Source of the DNA: Argentina anserina
Taxonomy: Eukaryota > Streptophyta > Magnoliopsida > Rosales > Rosaceae
DNA length: 64,000 bases
Assembly (NCBI RefSeq): GCF_933775445.1
Contig: NC_065874.1
Coordinates: forward strand, 15,209,001 to 15,273,000
Direction of reading: 5' to 3'
Under the pieces are notes generated by a model. It saw only the letters and a program-made list of their open reading frames with translations, did not search any database and was not told the DNA's origin. This document shows, one piece after another, positions 1 through 12,955 of this stretch. Within the stretch, counting starts at the first letter, position 1. Each line of letters starts with the position of its first letter. Position numbers and translations under genes: made by a program.

Positions 1-2815
1 TCATAACTTCCGCCCACCTCATTAATCGTCTTCCATCTCGTGTTCTTCAGAGAAAAGTTCATATGAGGTGCTTGCATCTCATGTCTCATTACCCTCTTTT
101 CATAATCTTATTGGCCGTGTTTTCGGTTGTGTTTTGTCTATCTTCCAAACCATCAGAGGTCTAAGTTGGATGCCCGGGCAGTTAAATGTGTGTTTGTTGG
201 GTATGGAGGACATCAGAAATGCTATCATCCACCTACGAGGAAGTACTATGTCACTATGGATGTTACTTTCTTTGAAGACATGAGCTATTTTACCTCTTTT
301 GATACTGCTCTTCAGGGAGAGAATTCATATTTTGAAGAGCTGTATCATGGAAATGGGGAGACAAGTGAGCCAGTAGATATGGTTACAGGTTCTGTTAAGA
401 TTACCAATGTGTCAGCTACACAGGCACCACCGGATGATTCCGGTGTAGTCACTCCGGAGATTCAGGCACTAGAAGATGACAACACAACTGCCCCTCATGT
501 CTCTCGTACTATTGTTTATACACTTGACCAATGCTCTCCTGGTACAATAAATCACTCATATGAGGTTAGTCATTCTATTGGGGCTAATACTAGTGAGGCT
601 AATAGTAGACAATATGTCTTGCCAAATAGGTCTACTCGGGGTCAACCAACAAAAAAATATGAACCTACCCTTCAAGTTAAAGCTAAGTATCATGTGGCAA
701 ATTTTATGTCTACCAAAAGATTGTCTAAGTCATATGAATCATTTGTAATTCAAATATATACTGTATCCAATGGTATAAATATCGCTTATCGGTATCGTAT
801 CGGTCGAGGGATAAAACGATATATCGGAGATATATCGGGGATATATCGATATATATCTGTTTTATCGTATTTGCTTATTTTCAATAAAATTTATAAAATT
901 ATACTCCAATATGTATCAAATAAACTAAAAAACGGTACTAAGTAAACTAAAGAAAATAAATACTTAATTTTGTGATAATTAAAGTACACGAACGACATCT
1001 AATAATAAAAATAGGTATTTAAGAATGATTATTTAGACTTAATATTCATCATATATATTTAAAATATATATAAATTAAAAATATATATGAAAAAATGAAA
1101 AAAAAATATAAGTTTTTCAAAAAAAAGAGAGGAAATAAATATTAAAAAATTAAACAAAAATTGAAAAATAAAAAAAAATCAAAGTTTGACCGATATTTGA
1201 CCGTTGACCATCATTTTTGTGTTGACCGATAAATTTTCACCGATATGCCCTTATCGCATCAGATTCGCAATATCGGCGATATATCCGATATTTCGAACAC
1301 TAACTATATCAGTCCCTAACAAAGTGCATGATGTATTGGGAGATCCAAAATGGAGGAAAACATTAGAGGAAGAGATGGAAGCATTACAAAAGAACAATAC
1401 TTAGGAGCTTGTATCTCCACCACATGGCAAAAATGTTGTGGATGTCGTTGAGTGTTTACTGTGAAACATAATCCAGATGGGTCAGTGAGCCGGTATAAAG
1501 CACGCCTAGTAGCAAAGAGGTTCACCCAGACATATGGCATAGACTATGATGAGACATTTGCAACTGTTGCAAAGATAAACACTATTCGGGTATTGCTCTC
1601 TTTTGCTGCTAGCTTAAATTGGCCACTTAGACAGTTTGATGTTAAGAATGCATTCATTCATTGAGAACTTATAGAGGAAGTGTACATGAATCTTCCGCCT
1701 GGATATGTGGCTGCTTCTTCAAGTAACTTTGTATTTAGATTGAGAAAGTCTTTGTATGGTCTTAAACAATCACCTCGTGCTTGGTTTGGAAGATTCTCAC
1801 AATTCATGAGCAAAATTGGCTACAAACAGAGTAATTCATGTCACACATTATTTCTCAGACATCAACAAGGGAAGGTAACAACCCTAATTATATATGTTGA
1901 TGATATGGTAGTTACTGGGAATGATACTGTTGAGGTGGATAAATTAAAGAAACAGCTAGCCACAGAGTTTGAGATGAAGGACCTAGGTACACTCAAGTAC
2001 TTCTTGGGCATTGAGATAGCCTATGGAAGTGATGGTATCTATCTGTGTTAGAGGAAGTACATCCTTGATCTACTAACAGAGACAAGTATGTTGGATTGCA
2101 CTCCCATTGATACTCCTATTGAGCAGAACCATCGGTTAGCAGAGTATTCAGATCAAGTGCCTACTGAAAAAACTCGTTATCAGAGGCTAATTGGACGCCT
2201 GATTTATTTATCACATACCAGACTAGATGTTGTGTATGCAGTAAGTGTAGTGAGTCAGTTCATGCATAATCCCAGTGTGGACCACATAGATGTTGTTGTA
2301 AAGATTTTGAGGTGCTTGAAGTCAGCTCTAGGGAGAGGAGTAATGTTTTCGAATCACAATAATAACCTTGAGGTTTGTTGTTTCACAGATGCAGACTGGG
2401 TTGGAAATATTATAGATCGGAGATCCACATCAGGGCTTTGTTGGGGGTAATCTTCTTACGTGGAAGAGTAAGCAACAAAAAGTGGTAGTGCTGAAGCAGA
2501 GTACATAGGTATGGCTCATGGAGTGTGCGAATTGTTATGGTTTAAAAATTTGCTACAAGATTTGGGTATTAAGCCTAAGTGTGATATGCAGCTGTACTGT
2601 GACAACAAGTTAGCTATTGATATTTCACAGAATCTTGTGCAACATGATTGTACAAAACATGTGGATGTTGATCGTTATTTTATAAAGGAGAAGCTAGACG
2701 CGAAGATCATTAGTTTTCCTTTTGTCCCCACAGAATAGCAACTTGCCGATATGCTAACAAATGGAGTGTCTAAGAAGATCTTTTATGACTCACTTAACAA
2801 ATTTAAGTGTATATT
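1..2815 (+). pseudogene. Decayed Ty1/copia pol, copy A (integrase C-part, RT, RNase H)
   Basis: Remnant of a copia polyprotein, homologous throughout to the copy at 34906-40230. The window opens inside the integrase C-terminal part (about 60-760), which includes the GYGGHQK segment. The reverse transcriptase (about 1310-2450) retains FDVKNAF and the catalytic YVDDM at about 1897-1911. RNase H (about 2390-2790) retains the AEAEY region and QLYCDNKLA. Several stops break the frame: TAG at about 1402 and TGA at about 1662 (glycine in copy B), TAG at about 2049 in CQRKY, and TAG at about 2736 in TEEQL. A one-base loss near 1442 shifts the frame. A MITE at 768-1302 interrupts it. The 3' LTR is missing: similarity to copy B stops near 2805. 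It cannot encode a functional protein. Where copies A and B align, the sequence identity is high enough that they are clearly one family. Confidence 0.93.
768..1302. mobile_element. hAT-like MITE inserted in copia copy A
   Basis: A 535-bp insertion absent from copia copy B at the same codon (the STVSVPNKV region). It is flanked by ACTGTATC (760-767) and ACTATATC (1303-1310), an 8-bp duplication with one later change, which points to the hAT superfamily. The ends form an imperfect inverted repeat of about 17 bp sharing AAATATCG; both sub-ends are rich in TATCGG and CGATATAT motifs. The middle is very AT-rich with no coding capacity. Confidence 0.8.
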
Positions 2816-2889
2816 GACCAGAACCATTAACCAGTATACTAACCTTATATATATACATTTCTATTTAACATAACTTCTGATTGAGTTAC

Positions 2890-4322
2890 CTGTTTTGCAT
2901 GGTCTAAAAGGAGGCCGGAGTAATGTGGGTTCGTTTTCCTAAATGCAATGGCAGCAGCTGCCATTGCGACCGCAGTGTCCCCGGCAACATCTGATCCGGG
3001 GTTTTTCTCATCGACCTTGTAAGCTTGACGAGAGGTTGTCATGTCTTCTGGTCTTTGCCAACAATAGTGATCCGTGTATCCATCACCCACCTAATGAGAC
3101 ACATCCAAACAATCTAAATTAGACACACTGAAAGAGATTCATATATAGAACTCAATCAACTAATTACTTAAACGTTATTAGAAGGCTATTGTGAACCTGC
3201 ACCACATTGAAGACATAAATAGTTCACTTAATCTAGCATACATTTTGGTCAGAAAACGTATATTTTTTCTTAGTTTTCTGGTGCCAGACCAAACATTTGA
3301 TACCACAGCATATAACATAAATTAATGTGATAATGTACCACATATTTAAACAAACGGCACGTCCAAAATATCAGTCCCGCAAGAGCTTTTTGACAATCCA
3401 TTAGCCCACAAAACATTTGGATGAGTATGAGCTTTGATGAAATAGTCTGTCCCCCATTTAATGGATTCAAGGGCATGACTGTACTCGCCGGAATCCATCA
3501 TTTCTTTCCCGTATTCTATGACACTCCATGAAAGCATCGTTATTGTAAACGCCATTGGAAAACCAAATTTCACGTTATCACCAGCATCATAGTAACCTCC
3601 AACCAAGTCCACCTGAAATTACACCAAACCTATGTAGCACCGACACTTCTAAAGTTGGAGTGTCGAAGTGTCCGACACTTCCCGACATGTCACGTCATTA
3701 TTTTAGATTATAAAAACAGAAAATGAAAATTAAACAGACAAAAAAACCCAAATTATATTTCAGTGCATTGTTTTCCCTTTCTTATTTCCTTATATTTATT
3801 TGTTTTGAATTGTTATGCAATGGAATGAACTTGAAACTTTAATTTGACATTATTTCATATGTTATATATTTCTTTTATGCATTAATAAATATATTAAATT
3901 TTATATAAATTGTCGTGTCGACGCCATGTCGGGATCTATGTTTTTTAAATTTGCCATATCGCGGTGTCGCGCCGTGTCGGTGTCGCAGTGTAGGTGTCTG
4001 TGTAGGTGTCGGTGTCGGTGCTACATAGCACCAAACAGACAAATAACTAAACCATTCGTATTATGTATATGCGATCATTCTGAAATGAAATAAGGGACTG
4101 ACGCACTCCTTGTTCTAGGCCATCGTTGAGGCCGGAATGATCACGCCAAGTGACCCTCTGGTTGTATGGTAGGCGACCGGAGCGCTGATTTTCAAAGTAG
4201 AGGAGACTCTTGGATAGTGCTTCGCCATAGTCGAAGGACTGAGATAAGGGAAAGAGAGCAGATATGGAGAGTAGAACACACCATTTCTGGAGGACAATAC
4301 CTTGCTTCTTGTCCTCCTCCAT
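2890..4322 (-). pseudogene. GH9 endo-beta-1,4-glucanase, N-terminal part only
   Basis: Three exons of a plant GH9 endoglucanase read on the minus strand. Exon 1 (4322-4107) gives ATG, a hydrophobic signal peptide of about 29 residues, then [10 protein letters not shown]. Exon 2 (3612-3403) holds the catalytic-base motif DAGDNVKFG and the [12 protein letters not shown] block. Exon 3 (3090-2890) holds [11 protein letters not shown] and ends at a good donor, CAG/GTAACT. The exon 1 donor (GGA/GTGCG) and the exon 2 and 3 acceptors are canonical. Exon 2 appears to have lost the expected Glu codon and donor after NVLWA. The rest of the gene, normally another 280 or more residues with the catalytic His and Glu regions, is absent. 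Intron 3 runs straight into copia copy A. Family members are usually about 490-620 residues; only about 209 remain. If expressed it would normally be a secreted cell-wall enzyme. Called a pseudogene because of the truncation; the exon frames themselves are open. Confidence 0.88.
3630..4028. mobile_element. hAT-type MITE in GH9 intron 1
   Basis: A 399-bp element with terminal inverted repeats CTATGTAGCACCGACAC at the left and its near-complement at the right, and a perfect 8-bp duplication CACCAAAC (3622-3629 and 4029-4036). It sits 17 bases upstream of the exon 2 acceptor on the gene strand. The subterminal regions repeat GTGTCGG and CCGACACT motifs. The core is AT-rich and non-coding. Confidence 0.88.
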
Positions 4323-6864
4323 ACTATTGGTCTCTCTTTTCCTCACATCCCTCGCTTCATGACTAAATAAGTATATATATATAGTCATTATAGTGCATGT
4401 TCATTCGGTGAGGTCGGGAGCACGTGAGCTCAAATTTTGTGAAATATATTTGATTCGTTTGACCTCCAAAAGAGTCGTCGTTGGACATGATTTGGAAATC
4501 CAGCTGCAGTTAATTTTTTTGACTGGAAAGGAAATCAATCTGGAATTATTATAGCTCCGTCCTGATGCATGTTGGTACAGAAGATTTGTTGGCCGCTTAT
4601 TAAAATTTGAGATGTTATTCCATATAAGTATTTGAGGTTGTTCTCCTAGATTGATATTTCATACTTGATAGTAATTGTTTTAATTTATACACAATTAAGG
4701 GTATTAATGATTTTACTATAAAGAATTAATCGCTTGGTGCCTGATTTAGGTAGCGTGAGTGATTTTGAAAACACTTCGCTCATTTCTTTGTTGGAAACAT
4801 CCAAAAGAGAAATAAATTAGATTCTAGCAACGTTCTTGTTCATATCATACTGATAATAGGAGTTCATATCATACTGATAATGGGAATTTCAATCAATTAA
4901 TTTGGATTTTGGAATTCAAACGCGACCTCACCTCATTCATTGGCGTATACAAACAAGCTTGCCCACTGCAGCAAGGGGAGAGCACCATTAAACACAAAAC
5001 AAAACAAAATAATAAGTGCAAACACTTAACAGAGGCTATAGAGGAAATATGCAGAGAACGAAAAACAAAACAGAACGAAAACAGATGGGATAAAAACCAG
5101 AATGCCTGATAGATCAAAACAAGACGGGGGACTTGACAACACGAAGCAATTGTCTGCGTTGAAAACTTGGCTGAAGGTGAAAATGTCGTCTTAATACAAT
5201 AGTTTTTGACGTCCTGTCACTGATCTAATTAAGACCAACAAAGAGCAGAAGTGCAGCCTAGTCGAGACAATCTCCAAAGAGGTCGGAAACTTCATCGCAG
5301 CTCAATGAACAACCAAACTGCATCTTGACATAATCACATAGATGATCCGAAAAAAATGCATCAGATTGTCTGAAATGCCGCAATAGGATATAATGATTGT
5401 TCATAAAGAGCTGAGTTTTGATGCTTAATTTGTTAACTACTGCTGGCATTGAACCACCCAATGGAGTCGACGAAAGAAGATTGTCATCACAATGACATTT
5501 ATATTAGGACTTGCAGCCACTATACTCCCGTGAAAATAAGTTCTATGGACTTAATAAGAACTTGCAAAACAAGAGGCTTTGGTGCCGCAGGTTCTGCCCA
5601 CGTAAAAGCTAGAACATGAACAAAAGCAATGGCCTAATGGAGGTGGGACTCCTGACCCTGCTGCTCTGATAAAATCTCTAGAATAACAAGAGCAGAACAG
5701 CTTTTATGCTTCATCTTCTCTGAGTCCCCAGTTTACAAAGCCAGCATCTCCAATATAAAACTTGGTAGTTAAGGTGTTACAAATGCCTGATCTACTTCAA
5801 CCCCTTATAAGTTAAACTAAACTAATAGTGGTAATTCCTGCAGTTCACATTTGTATTGCTCGTTAAAATAGGCCAGATTTGCTGAATATGTTTTGAATAT
5901 TAGATAACCAAAGCGACATAATTCTTTAATCATCAAGTGAACACGACAAGAACAATCTAGAAAGCATGAAAGATGGAGAAACCATCAACCAAAACTACAC
6001 AGTAACAAGATGTCAACATAATAGCAGATTAGCAGTAGGTTTTAGCCTCAAACATCAGAATAAGAATAACTTCCAACAATCAACAACACTTGAAAGCGAA
6101 AAACATTCCATCAACTTCACAAAATAATTGATATAGACAAATTTAACAGATACCGGCCACGATTAAGAGATTGCAAAGCGACACGTGAATGTGTAAGATG
6201 TAAACTGTACACCTTAGAGAGATAAATACAAGGTTGACCTTTCATGAGACTTTTTTTTTGTTCTTATTTGTCTACATAAGAGCTCAATAGAAGAAAGATC
6301 GGGAGGGGAGGAATCATGAGACTAAATGATGAGTAATGACAGAGCTATGGCCTAATTTTTAAATACTAGAGGGGTGAAAGCAACACGTGTAAATGTAAAA
6401 GAATGTAACCTATGACTTACAGAGAGGGAAACATAGGGAGGACAAGAAACATAGCAGAGCACGCCCAAAATGGAGTGTAGAAATCACAAGACTAAAGAAT
6501 GCCAGGTTCTGTCCTAAATACTCAAAGTACGCAACAACTAACAGCCAAGGATGTTTTGCCCAGCATCACAGCTATGCATCTATGAGGATGAGCAAACTCC
6601 AACCTCCAAATTACAACAGCCAAGTATAGTGTGAAGAAAAAATATATGCTGCAAAGGAAATCACCGAGAAAATACAGTTCACTTACTCTCAAACCAGATC
6701 AAGCATGTTCAATACACAAACAATTGCCAAATCTTGACAATCAACAACTAGTAATAAGTTCAAACATGAGTAGCAACACAATAGATAATAATAATAAAAC
6801 TAGGATTCCAGGTACTCAAAGTCTATATGTACTAAACTAACGGAAACCTCATGAAGGCATCGAA
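4323..6864. other. Gene-poor spacer between GH9 fragment and SUMO
   Basis: No gene recognised. The part next to 6864 probably contains the SUMO 3' UTR. A 24-bp unit beginning GTTCATATCATACTG is directly duplicated at 4838-4885. An open frame with unknown product is listed separately at 5258-5461. The rest is AT-rich and without repeats that could be assigned. Confidence 0.5.
5258..5461 (-). other. Unrecognised open frame, possible terminal exon
   Basis: A minus-strand open stretch of about 67 codons ending in TAG at 5258. It contains SDHLCDYVKMQFGC and ends CDEVSDLFGDCLD. There is no ATG at the left of the open frame except an internal one, so if real it would be a last exon. The composition looks more protein-like than neighbouring frames, but no family is recognised and no clear acceptor with supporting upstream exon was found. 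It may be chance. Confidence 0.15.
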
Positions 6865-7641
<777 letters not shown>

Positions 7642-7863
7642 TTTCTCTCTGCGGCGGTGATGGACTGAGAGACTTAAGAAACCTAAAACACTCAACTCTT
7701 GTTCAAGTCGACGGTTTGGTTTTCAACCACCCCTTTTGAGTCCTTTTCAACTTTCAAGAGAAAGATATGGACGGACATCCGTGAATGACGTTTCATTCTT
7801 GATCTGGGCCTTCTTTGATACGGCCCATATGTTTGTCATTCAATTTCGTGTTAACCAATTAAC

Positions 7864-8395
7864 TAGGGGTGGGCACGGGACGGGATGGGACGGGACGGGG
7901 CTCATCCCACGTCCCGTCTCACTCTTTTAAATCGGGACGGGACGAGGGTTTTTAAGAATGCATCACACTCGGGATTAATCCCGGTTGGGACGGGACGGGA
8001 CAAATCCCACCTTCTTATTAAGTTAAATAAAAACCTATATTTTTATTTTTTTTCATAACAAAGTAACATTTAATAATGAAATTTTAACAAAAAATGCATA
8101 TTATGTTCAAAATATTATAATTTATCATTATTATTTGAATTGATTTTATTTTAGAGTTATTAAGAACATAAATTAGTTTCATTTTGATATAAATATATAA
8201 GAATTTTTAAGTTTTTATTAAAGGTGGGACGGGACGGGACGAAACGGGATAGAAATTATTCGTCCCACGTCCCGTCCCACTATTATGAAGCGGGACGGGA
8301 TCGGGACGGGACGAACATTTTTATACCTCCGTCCCGTCCCGTCCCTATGAATTTCAGGACGGGATCGGGATTTCCGTTTTTTATGCCCACCCCTA
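7864..8395. mobile_element. hAT MITE with TAGGGGTGGGCA ends
   Basis: A 532-bp element bounded by TAGGGGTGGGCA and its perfect complement TGCCCACCCCTA. The 8-bp duplication CAATTAAC is perfect (7856-7863 and 8396-8403). Both subterminal regions are packed with GGGACGGGAC arrays and their complements, giving strong fold-back potential. The core is AT-rich. It lies about 220 bp upstream of the SUMO start codon, so it may overlap the promoter. Confidence 0.92.
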
Positions 8396-8403
8396 CAATT
8401 AAC

Positions 8404-10117
8404 CTACGTTTTGGTCTTGATATAAGAATCACAAATATTGGATACAATATGATACGTGGATACAACGAATGAAAATTTGATGGGATATAGACACGCGATG
8501 GACAAATCAATTAAATATTATTTTAAAAAAATATAACCTTCATTAAGAAAAAATTCTTTGAAAAAAAAAATGGTGCGAATGTGCATAGAAAAAGAAAATG
8601 GGACACAACTCAATAGCTCGTTCTCCTTCTCACGTTGCAACCATGACATCATTGAATTCATGGTAGAGTCTCCACCTTGCATTTGGTTTCTTAAATATTG
8701 ATTCATCTCTTCCATCTCCCCATTTTCTTATTTTATCCTAAAACCAACACTCGATTCAGAACGCAACCTCAACTAATTAACATCATGATAAAATTACAGT
8801 GTTTGCATATATCTTATGATGTATATATGTTTTTTTTTCTAAATAATAGTATGCAATATCATAATTTAGAAAGTAGGTAAGGTGCGGTGTCGAAATTCTA
8901 AGTGCGTTCGTCGTTTGGTGAAATAGTGAGAGGGCCACTACTCAACACTTTCCCCCTAAACAAACCACACACACCATTTTGCTACACCAACATATCTGAT
9001 CCGAATCTCACCATTGCCATCTTTCCTTAACCCCAGCCTTCATCTCTTCTCAATCCTAGCCAGAAATGATCTTGAACTCAACTCGCCTCGGATCAATGTC
9101 CAAATCAATAGGCGAAGAAGCACCAATCCAAGAAGCTCATTTGTTCATTGATTTAGTTCCTCTCCCTCATCATTTCCCTCTCCTTTTCGCAAGTATACTT
9201 CTATAGATAGAGATATCTTCTGCATAATGAGGATTATTCATCTGCTTCATACATCCACTGATCTACATGGTAAGATAGCTAGTTGCCTCTACTTGTCAAG
9301 GTTTCTCGTGATTGGTGATAATCTTTTTCGATCCCGAACGAGGGGATCGGCTTAGATATGAGAAGAGGTATGATTCATCGACCTAATATGTTTTTTCTTC
9401 TCTTAGAACATGAATAATGAAAATAACCTGCGTGTCTTGCCTTATTGTGTGTCCATTTTCGGAGACACTTGTATCCAATCAGTGTCTAAGTTCAATGCAC
9501 GTGTCTAAGCGTATTTAGGCATATTTCACCGTATTCGTGTCCATGTTCATGTCCGTGTCGGACACGCGATATGATAGTTGAGGGGCATGTCTGTGCTTCT
9601 TAGGTCTTTATGCTTTTAGTTTTCTATCATAAATCCTAATGTCGGTTAAGGTGTGTCCTTACCCTTACACAATTGTCATTCTAGTAATACAAATTAACCT
9701 ACATTTGGTTTTGCCACCACCTAACAGTTTCAAAAAAAAAATTGTAATGGAAATGGAGATAGTTCCAGAGATAGAGATCATATGATCAGAACATCTTCAG
9801 CATAATCTTTATTATAATTTTAAAGCTATTTTAGGAAATATGTTTAGCTTTTTACAAAAACTAGTGGCTGCATTAGACTCTCTATTATAACTTTAGCTTA
9901 ACCTTGAGCTAGTTCATTCAACAGATTTCTCTACCGAGATAGTTCAAAATTAAAATATTAGAAATTAAAACATTCATTGTATGAAATTATATATAATTTA
10001 TAATAAAATTTAATATACTTTTTAGTTATGTAATTAATACTCTAAAATCAAATAAAGTTATAATAAAGAGAATTGATGTATACACATTTCTAAATTGGCT
10101 ACCTTAAATGACTTTTA
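8404..10117. other. Spacer without recognisable gene
   Basis: Mostly unassigned. A short ATG frame at 9066-9206 (46 codons, beginning MILNSTRLGS) follows a CT-rich leader-like stretch, but no family is recognised. Around 9430-9600 there are many GTGTCC, GACACG and GTGTCTAAG motifs resembling the subterminal part of the MITE at 3630-4028, so a diverged relative is likely; clear ends were not found. Confidence 0.35.
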
Positions 10118-10322
10118 TGTTACAGAAGAATATAATACGCATCAAATAGGGAGAAGCACCATCTTTATTAATTGATTAGGGAGCCTTTATATAGGCATTA
10201 CATTGAGTGTCTTGTAGAATAAGAGATTATATATTCTTCCTTATCTATTCTAACATATACTAATTAGGATAAGATACACCAGAAGATTACAAAGATAATT
10301 CTCATACAACACTCCCCCTTGT
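10118..10322 (-). repeat. Copia 3' LTR with adjoining polypurine tract
   Basis: Read on the minus strand, a polypurine tract AAGGGGGAG (10322-10312 region) is followed by TGTTGTATGAG, a TATA-like CTATATAAAGG, and an end CTGTAACA at 10118. The LTR is 194 bp (10118-10311). This is the typical 3' junction of a plant copia element. The internal side (10323-10900) is non-coding debris and no partner LTR was found, so the element is truncated. Confidence 0.6.
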
Positions 10323-10933
10323 ATCACAATTCTAATGTGTCACGGTGCATAACCGTTGCCTTGGTAAAAACCTTGCCAAGCAAAACAAAAACCTCTTAGG
10401 TAAAATAAAAAACTTGGTCGAAGGGAAAAAGAGCACAATGCACCAACTACAATTGAAGATGACATGTGGAATAAACTCCTCCTGAAGTCTGCAAAACAAC
10501 TCCCCATGATCGGTAACTCAATCTCAGAGTTTAGATAGATAACGTATACGAACGCTCTTCACATTCTTCAAAAGTAGCAATGGGTCAATGACTTGAAAAT
10601 CAAATCTCGCCAAACATTCTTAAATCAAACATGTACACTTATCCGTACATGGATCAAAAGAAAGAGAATTGCATAACAACTTAAAACAAGAGTTTGCAAT
10701 GAAAATCAGATTCACACGTGGTATGACATTCACGCACTTAAACAGTCACAACCTCTTTGATACAATAGGTATGGATGAACCGTAAAATGTTCTGAAAAGT
10801 AGACATCCGTGGATTTCCAGTGATATGTGATTCACAACCTAGTTCATTTGGAGCTGATCACAAAGCTCTATCGAAATTGACTCAGCTGCAGGTTCCGAAC
10901 AGATCCGTCCTATTTTACTAAAACAACTGGGCT

Positions 10934-11177
10934 ATGTCGTAATACCTAAACGACATCATACTACTAAGATAACAGTAATTAGGAAAAGTAAATATTCCAC
11001 TGCTGTAACATAAATCCTAAGAGATCGTGTCATCCTTTCTCTATTTAAACGTTGTAGGGGTTAGAGTTATCGTCAATGAAAAATATCTATCATTTTCTTC
11101 TTCATTTCAATTGTAGAATTTAGTTGTAGTAATCTCCAGAATTAGGTCACTATCCTAATAATGTGGTATCAGAGACC
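10934..11177 (+). repeat. Copia 5' LTR fragment with initiator-Met PBS
   Basis: An LTR-like segment with a TATA-like CTATTTAAAC near 11041 ends just before TGGTATCAGAGACC at 11164-11177, the usual primer-binding site complementary to initiator methionine tRNA. The left boundary is uncertain. Downstream (11178-11520) there is only gag-like debris with no long frame. Confidence 0.55.
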
Positions 11178-11606
11178 AGCAATGGTCAGATCAAAGGGGC
11201 TGGGGGTTCATCCTCATGTGATCTTGGTGCCTTAGAACTTGAATTTCAGAATTACAAGGATGAAAACACTGCTAAATTGAATGAGTTGTAGAGCACTGTT
11301 TCATCTTTGCGTATTGAAATGGTGGGTGATTTTAAACAAATGTTGTTGGATTTTCACAGATCTCAGGTGCAGCAGCAACCCAACACTTAACAAATGTTGT
11401 CGCCAACGTCACCACAGCACGGTCTTGCAAATTTACAACCGATCTCAACAACTTCACCTAACCACAACAGAGAGAACGGCGTGATCGACTATGGGACTAG
11501 TGATTCCTCCACAATCAGCTCAAAGGGGTAGAAGAAAATGAAGAAGAAAATGATAGATATTTTTCATTGACGATAACTCTAACCCCTACAACGTTTAAAT
11601 AGAGAA
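11037..11606. repeat. 71-bp perfect inverted repeat made of LTR sequence
   Basis: Positions 11037-11107 and 11536-11606 are perfect reverse complements over 71 bases (from TTCTCTATTTAAACG to the TTCTTCTTCATTT end). The left arm is part of the LTR at 10934-11163. The spacer of about 430 bp carries the PBS and gag debris. The arrangement looks like a rearranged pair of LTRs in head-to-head order, and a transcript would form a long hairpin. Confidence 0.85.
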
Positions 11607-11713
11607 TAGATGAGAGTTCTTTCACACTTTCTCTACTCCTCACTTCGTTATTTTCAGGACTTCCAGTAAAAAAAGACGAAATTGTCAAAATACACTCAAA
11701 ATTTGGCCATAGT

Positions 11714-12558
11714 TAGAGTTGGGAGTTGGTACTGAAAAAATTGTGCCGAAACCGTTCGCCCCATATTGAATTCCATTGAAACAAGATGAATCAGTAAAAA
11801 TTTCTGATACCAATACCAGAAACATATAACAGGGACGGGCTGGTTTCATTGGATCTGATACTGAATATATCGGCACGTACCGAAACTATAAAAGCCCATA
11901 TTTTTGGGGGGTTTTAGGATTCACAAAAGCCCATATACCCGAACTCATTTCATCGAAAACTCATCGCCTCCATTCACTTCGCGATTTCATTCTTTCACTT
12001 CATGTCTTCGGGACTTCGTGTCTTCGTCTTTCATTCTTAATCACTGACTTCGGCCTTCACTCTCAATCTTAATTCTCAATCACAGTCTCTCATAATCTCA
12101 ATGGGAAAACTGAATGTAAACCTTAACTCAATCTCAAATTATCAACTGAAATCTTAAAGTATGAATCATATATGCAACTTGGGTTTTGGGTTTTACTTTC
12201 TTTGTGTTATGGTTTGACTTCGTGTTCGTTTTAAATCGAAGGAGTTTGTGTTTTGTGGTTACTTTTTTATGCTGAAGTATGAATTTGTGTACTGTAAAGC
12301 TTTCAATTTGTGAAGTATATCAAGTTGTAGAAACTATTCTCATTTTGTATCTTTCAGCTTTTCTGAAAATGTGAAGTGTGTCAATTGTATCTTTTATGTG
12401 AATTTTGTTCATGATTGATCCTAGTTAGTGTAATGAATGATGCATATGTAGGTGTTGTTTGCCAATTTGGTATCGAAAAAGTACCGAACGGTCTATTTGT
12501 TCAGTTTGGTATTGGTTTGAGCATAATCTCGGATCGTCATGTACTGCTCCCAACCCTA
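11714..12558. mobile_element. hAT-type non-autonomous element, 845 bp
   Basis: Bounded by TAGAGTTGGGA and the complement of TAGGGTTGGGA, with a perfect 8-bp duplication GCCATAGT at 11706-11713 and 12559-12566. The ends carry repeated GGTACTG, GTACCGAA and CGGTAC motifs typical of a hAT subterminal region. No transposase was found. It is inserted in the dispersed repeat that continues at 12567. Confidence 0.92.
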
Positions 12559-12566
12559 GCCATAGT

Positions 12567-12830
12567 TGTGAGTTTGCACCCCGAACTTTCAATTAAATCA
12601 ATTTATCTCCTAAACTTGGTAAAATTTGCCAACTTATTACAACTCCTCAGTTAAGTTTAATTATTTCCATCAAATTTTGCATCACATGCCATGCAAATGA
12701 GGTTAATAATGTCATTCTACATTTTATATATTTTTTAATAATAAAAAAATAAAAAAAATCTTTAAAAGAAGGATCATTTTTAAATCAAATTATTTATTTA
12801 CATCTTTTTTCCACGTACTCAACACTACTT
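12567..12830 (-). repeat. Dispersed repeat, inverted relative of 61690-62035
   Basis: Read as the complement, this matches the plus strand at 61690-62035: shared blocks include AAAAAGATGTAAATAAATAA, GATGCAAAATT, and CAAGTTTAGGAGATAAATT. Left side continues beyond the hAT insertion at 11714-12558. No inverted ends or coding were identified. A (CT)n run of about 16 bases follows at 12851-12866. Confidence 0.65.
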
Positions 12831-12955
12831 CGAAATTTTAATTAGCATCGCTCTCTCTCTCTCTCTAGGTCCTGACCTAGTGAGTTTAGTAAGTGCGATG
12901 AAGATCCTTATCCTCGGCTCTTGTCATTATATAGTTATGGAGTTGTTGGTTGTTG

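Noticed and set aside
9066..9206. Short ATG frame of 46 codons after a CT-rich leader
   Set aside because: Too short, no recognised family and no second exon; kept only as a remark in the spacer entry.
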